Positions 61,011 through 64,000 of a DNA stretch of 64,000 bases are shown piece by piece (positions within the stretch are counted from its first letter, which is position 1; each line of letters opens with the position of its first letter). A model generated the notes under the pieces. The model searched no databases. It saw only the letters and a list, made by a program, of their open reading frames with translations, and had not been told where the DNA came from. Location of the stretch: contig JAFCCU010000001.1 of NCBI GenBank assembly GCA_017610005.1, positions 1 through 64,000 on the forward strand, read 5' to 3'. The DNA comes from Candidatus Woesearchaeota archaeon (lineage in GTDB: Archaea > Nanobdellota > Nanobdellia > Woesearchaeales > B29-G15). The translations under genes were made by a program, and so were the position numbers.

Positions 61011-61757
61011 TTATTCTTCACGTTTAAATCCAGGCTTTTTAGATAGGTCCCAAAGTAAGTTGAAGTATTGGCGGTAGGCTTCTGCAATCTTTTCATTCTT
61101 AATTTGAATCATCATTGGAGGTTTAATCCAAAACTGTAATACTACTTCATCTCCACAAACAATAGTAGAAACTTCAGTATCATATATCTTTGGCAAGAAT
61201 CCTGCACAAGTGTACTTCATCTTATTTAGGTGTTCAATTCTTTTTAAAGCGTCATGGTTATAAATATGTTTCATCCAGATTTTCTTTTCTATTCTTACTT
61301 TGTGAAAATGAGGAATTTCAAATTTTAAAAAATCTCCAACAACTTCTTTAGGGATACCATATGCCAAAATTTCTTCTTTTTGTTCTAAGAATCCATAAAG
61401 AATATTCATAAAAGCTTTAACTCCTTCAAAGATATGGGCTTCACCTTTTTTCTCATGGATTTTCCCAATTAGTTTTAATTGAGGGATTGCTTTTTTTAAG
61501 GCATCTTCTTTTTCTTTAATATACCTCATTAAATTATCGGGTGGACTTGCTTCAAAATATTTAGTTTTATATCGCGTAATATAACTAACTAGTCCTTTTT
61601 CAATTAATCTTTCTAAAACATCATAAACATTAGTTCTATGGACGCGACTTTTCTTTGCAATTTCAGAAGCTGTTGCAAGTCCTGTTTCGAGTAATGCAAG
61701 ATAAATGGAGGCCTCGTTGTGTGATAATCCGATATCCTCAAGAAATGCAGTATCCAT
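61011..61757 (-). CDS. TrmB-family transcriptional regulator
   Basis: A 248-residue protein. An N-terminal winged helix (LSHNEASIYLALLETGLATA then SRVHRTNVYDVLERLIEKGL) is followed by a coiled coil and the TrmB C-terminal effector domain (IHEKKGEAHIFEGVKAFMNI). In other archaea such proteins repress or activate sugar-metabolism genes; the effector here is unknown. A perfect palindrome lies upstream of its TATA box, suggesting autoregulation. Confidence 0.9.
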   Translation of the reverse strand: MDTAFLEDIGLSHNEASIYLALLETGLATASEIAKKSRVHRTNVYDVLERLIEKGLVSYITRYKTKYFEASPPDNLMRYIKEKEDALKKAIPQLKLIGKIHEKKGEAHIFEGVKAFMNILYGFLEQKEEILAYGIPKEVVGDFLKFEIPHFHKVRIEKKIWMKHIYNHDALKRIEHLNKMKYTCAGFLPKIYDTEVSTIVCGDEVVLQFWIKPPMMIQIKNEKIAEAYRQYFNLLWDLSKKPGFKREE

Positions 61758-61780
61758 AAAGAGTAGTAACTGAACTATTC

Positions 61781-61821
61781 TTTATAAAGGTTTCTAGGGA
61801 TTGTCTACCCAAGGTAGACAA
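61781..61821 (-). promoter_or_regulatory. trmB promoter: TATA box and perfect palindromic operator
   Basis: TTTATAAA (61781-61788) is the TATA box. The palindrome TTGTCTACC-CAA-GGTAGACAA (61801-61821; 9-bp perfect arms) lies 12 bp upstream of it on the minus strand. Its half-site TTGTCTACC recurs at 62355-62363 before the next plus-strand gene. It differs from the known Pyrococcus TrmB and Thermococcales glycolytic motifs. Confidence 0.65.
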
Positions 61822-61867
61822 ACTTTGTCGTCGAGAATATAAAAAGGTGTTAAAAATGTCTAAGGAA

Positions 61868-62284
61868 TTATTTTTCTGGAACTAACTCCATAAACGGGCG
61901 TAAATCTTCAAGAGATTTTAGTTCAAGTTTTACACTTGAGATTTTCCCCCTTATTTTTATTAATTTATTCTGATTGTTAATTAGCTTTTCTCTGACTTGA
62001 AGTTCTTTTCTTTTCACTTGCCGTGGAGACATAGACTGAATGTTTTTTAATTCAGAAAAACCATAATTTTCATTTAAATCTTTTTTATCAATTGTAAAAT
62101 TCGTGCATGCTCCTTGCAAAATAAAAAGGTAATTCCTATCTTCTTCAAGCCACCAAATATGGTGCTCTAATCTTAAGATCTCTTGTTTTAATAGATTAGC
62201 TTCTTCTACTGCTCCATCCACAAGTTCTGTAACAACTTTATTAAGAGTATTATGAATCTTTGAAATTCTCAACCTTTTTTTCAT
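61868..62284 (-). CDS. Hypothetical coiled-coil protein, 138 aa
   Basis: An almost wholly helical, Lys/Glu-rich protein with two long coiled-coil stretches (ANLLKQEILRLEHHIWWLEE; LQVREKLINNQNKLIKIRGK) and a middle segment FTIDKKDLNENYGFSELKNI. No family recognised. AAGGAACAG precedes its ATG. It sits between trmB and the MDH-like gene. Confidence 0.6.
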   Translation of the reverse strand: MKKRLRISKIHNTLNKVVTELVDGAVEEANLLKQEILRLEHHIWWLEEDRNYLFILQGACTNFTIDKKDLNENYGFSELKNIQSMSPRQVKRKELQVREKLINNQNKLIKIRGKISSVKLELKSLEDLRPFMELVPEK

Positions 62285-62354
62285 TTCTGTTCCTTGTTAA
62301 TAATAATGTAATAACCAACAAGTAGTAATTTATTTTTATTTTATTTAAACATGA

Positions 62355-62363
62355 GTTGTCTAC
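62355..62363 (+). promoter_or_regulatory. Half-site matching the trmB operator
   Basis: TTGTCTACC, identical to one arm of the trmB palindrome, with an imperfect opposite arm (GGTGGTGACAA, about 62380). About 60 bp further is TTTATAAAAA (about 62421-62430), the TATA box for the gene starting at 62462, so the same regulator may control it. Confidence 0.45.
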
Positions 62364-62461
62364 CTTTATACGACTTACTGGTGGTGACAATATTGCTGTT
62401 CACGTACGCATACCAAAGGTTTATAAAAATAATCTCTTTAGTACTTTTGGGTGACACTTTA

Positions 62462-64000
62462 ATGGGTGCAGAAGAAGATAGGTTTGGAAGGCAGGGGGTA
62501 AACGCCATAATGAGGGGAGTAGGTGGTTCTGGCTTAAACCGGCCTGTTAACCTAGCTTTGTGGGGGATAAGCAAGATTTGTAAATTTACTCTAGAGCATC
62601 TATTTACAGACCAAAATTATCAGCTTCTTGGGAACACTAACATCGAAAATATAGTTCTTGTGGGCAGCGATTCCTCTGAAGCTGAAGCAGATAGAAGGCA
62701 TCTAATTGGGACCTTACAAACATCTGAATTTGCAACAGTTGGAGGAGTAAAAATTATTTCTACAGATTATGGGAAATATGAAAGTGTTGCTTCTGATATG
62801 GGGGGAATTGATATTTTAGTTTTCACTCACGGCAAGCCTATTGATTCAGAAATTACAGATCCTCAGGCAGCGAGAGAAGAGAGAACAAGGGTAAATATTA
62901 AATTAATAGATGATTTCTATAAATCTCTTGGGAACCAAATGCCAGGCCATTTATTAATGGCTGCAAATCTCCCTGCTGCTCTGATGTACAGGGCTGCACT
63001 GCTTCTTGATGGCATGGAGTTAAGCCAATTTTCTGGACTTGCACATTTGGATTATTTAAGGTTAGATGCTCTTGCACGACCCTTATTAAGGCGAAAGATT
63101 GCTGAAAATCTTGCTTGGGATGAGTCACAAACCTCTGAGGATTTAGAAGATATAATGAGTTCTTTACAAGAAATACAATGGTTTAACTTAGGATACCATG
63201 GAAACTCTCGGGCAGTATTAAATGGGGTGCCTGCAATTATTGATCCAAAAAGTAATTCTAAAATAAACTTAAGGGAACATTTCAAAGTAGAATTTTCTCA
63301 AGAAGAAGTAGAGGCAATCTCCCACGCAGTTATGGAGGGAGCAAGAGCCTTGATGGAAGACTATAATGATTCTGGGGAAAGAGCACTACTCAAGACTAAT
63401 CCTGCGGGTGCAATATTATGGCACCTTCAGGCTTTGCTTAATCAAGATAGGTTTGTTAATGCTGGAATTTTCTCCATAATTGATGATACTGGAAGAGTCC
63501 TTCCATTAGCGCAACCAGCAATCTGCCATGATCTCCATATTTACAGAAGTGATTTATTTGCTGTTGCAGATAGTGATGACCTCGCGCAATTTGAAAGTAT
63601 CCAAGGAGATCTTCAACAATTAATTGATAGGCATCCAGAGGTAACCAATGGTTTTAGTAGACCCCTAATGAGAAGAGGAAACTGGAGCGGAAAAACTCCC
63701 TCAAGTGTTAGGAAACTATATGCTAGACCTGACTTGCTTCAAAAAATACTTCCAATGGCATTTAAAACTCCTCCTATTCCTTCCATTGAAAAGTTGTGCA
63801 CTTCCACATTTTATTCTAATGGCCTTCATAACGGAGATTTAAAAAGTTTATTTGAAGTGACTCCCGGCAAAGACAAGCGCCCTCGTGATCCTGTTCCAAT
63901 TGGTCTTAAAAGAGAAGAAATTACAATTGGCAAGAAAAGAGTTTACCTAAAAAAGGAACAGGATTCTGTAGTTTCCCTTGAAGGAGGTAGCAAACTTATT
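62462..64000 (+). CDS. Divergent lactate/malate-dehydrogenase-like protein with long C-terminal extension (partial)
   Basis: Absent from the ORF track because it runs off the window; 513 codons are open from the ATG at 62462. Residues about 60-340 follow the LDH/MDH plan: a nucleotide-binding start (NIENIVLVGSDSSEAEADRR), GGIDILVFTHGKPIDSE where the dehydrogenase loop lies, MAANLPAALMYRAA (usual NPVD region), SGLAHLDYLRLDALARPLL (usual GxTxLDxxRxxxLA), NLGYHGNSRAVL (usual GEHGDS, catalytic His kept), and a long helix VEAISHAVMEGARALM. The Rossmann glycine loop is degenerate (VGSDSSE). About 170 further residues (begins TNGFSRPLMRRGNWSGKTPS) match nothing I know. Confidence 0.65.
   Translation, partial: MGAEEDRFGRQGVNAIMRGVGGSGLNRPVNLALWGISKICKFTLEHLFTDQNYQLLGNTNIENIVLVGSDSSEAEADRRHLIGTLQTSEFATVGGVKIISTDYGKYESVASDMGGIDILVFTHGKPIDSEITDPQAAREERTRVNIKLIDDFYKSLGNQMPGHLLMAANLPAALMYRAALLLDGMELSQFSGLAHLDYLRLDALARPLLRRKIAENLAWDESQTSEDLEDIMSSLQEIQWFNLGYHGNSRAVLNGVPAIIDPKSNSKINLREHFKVEFSQEEVEAISHAVMEGARALMEDYNDSGERALLKTNPAGAILWHLQALLNQDRFVNAGIFSIIDDTGRVLPLAQPAICHDLHIYRSDLFAVADSDDLAQFESIQGDLQQLIDRHPEVTNGFSRPLMRRGNWSGKTPSSVRKLYARPDLLQKILPMAFKTPPIPSIEKLCTSTFYSNGLHNGDLKSLFEVTPGKDKRPRDPVPIGLKREEITIGKKRVYLKKEQDSVVSLEGGSKLI

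Noticed and set aside
62898-63285. Minus-strand ORFs of 76-77 aa
   Set aside because: They are antisense to the long open plus-strand MDH-like frame.

Overview
The window reads as a 64 kb piece of an AT-rich archaeal chromosome, most probably a DPANN archaeon of the Woesearchaeota/Pacearchaeota/Nanoarchaeota group. Archaeal markers seen directly are eL43 (rpl37ae), RNA polymerase subunits Rpo12 (P) and Rpo11 (L), KEOPS Pcc1, prefoldin beta, UPF0147, a Cdc48 AAA ATPase, an Lhr-type helicase with a COG1407 phosphoesterase, a TrmB-type regulator, TATA boxes, and very large secreted proteins. The group assignment is an inference from gene style; no rRNA is present.

Layout. 1-8.2 kb: the tail of an upstream gene, an Ig-like surface protein, a radical SAM enzyme, an MscS channel, a Kef-type antiporter, two GNAT acetyltransferases (the first frameshifted) and a small RHH/membrane-protein pair. 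8.2-11.5 kb: a 29-unit heptanucleotide repeat array directly behind cdc48, cdc48 with a perfect inverted repeat over its predicted transcription start, and two small genes, one frameshifted. 11.6-18.2 kb: a DNA-repair-like block (PD-(D/E)XK nuclease, unknown partner, Lhr helicase, zinc ribbon, COG1407 phosphoesterase), then thioredoxin and a bacterial-type MetK. 18.1-20.5 kb: membrane protein, a repeat-rich acidic protein and a methyltransferase, the last two invaded by heptanucleotide repeats. 20.5-34.6 kb: an operon-like run of minus-strand genes encoding two pilin-like or anchored proteins and two giant secreted proteins (1930 and 1968 aa) with LamG, DUF2341, Kelch and Cys-rich modules.

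34.7-45 kb: RNA methyltransferase, kinase, Na+/Ca2+ exchanger, tRNA-Pro(UGG) whose 3' end is part of a 147-bp tandem duplication, the eL43-rpo12-pcc1-pfdB-UPF0147 information-processing operon, then Nudix, MscS-like, ASCH, Fic, CutA, transglutaminase-like, cis-prenyltransferase and nucleoside phosphorylase genes. 45.1-57.1 kb: a second surface operon with a ~3570-aa secreted protein and a 430-aa membrane-anchored partner. 57.1-64 kb: AMMECR1 and Rpo11, a hairpin array, XTP pyrophosphatase, a double-length ThyX-like protein, ferritin, a TrmB regulator with a perfect palindromic operator candidate, and at the right edge a divergent lactate/malate-dehydrogenase-like protein with a long C-terminal extension (cut by the window; absent from the ORF track).

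Most unusual signals: (1) a dispersed family of 7-bp tandem repeats (CTGAAGT, TAGAAGT, CGGAAGT, CTGGAGT, CAGCAGT and relatives) lying between genes, inside two reading frames and beside a tRNA; (2) the tandem duplication starting in the tRNA-Pro T-arm; (3) complementary LamG halves in two adjacent giant genes; (4) the MDH-like fusion at the right edge; (5) structured hairpin islands at 3.9, 42.3 and 58.0 kb; (6) operator-like palindromes at cdc48 and trmB.
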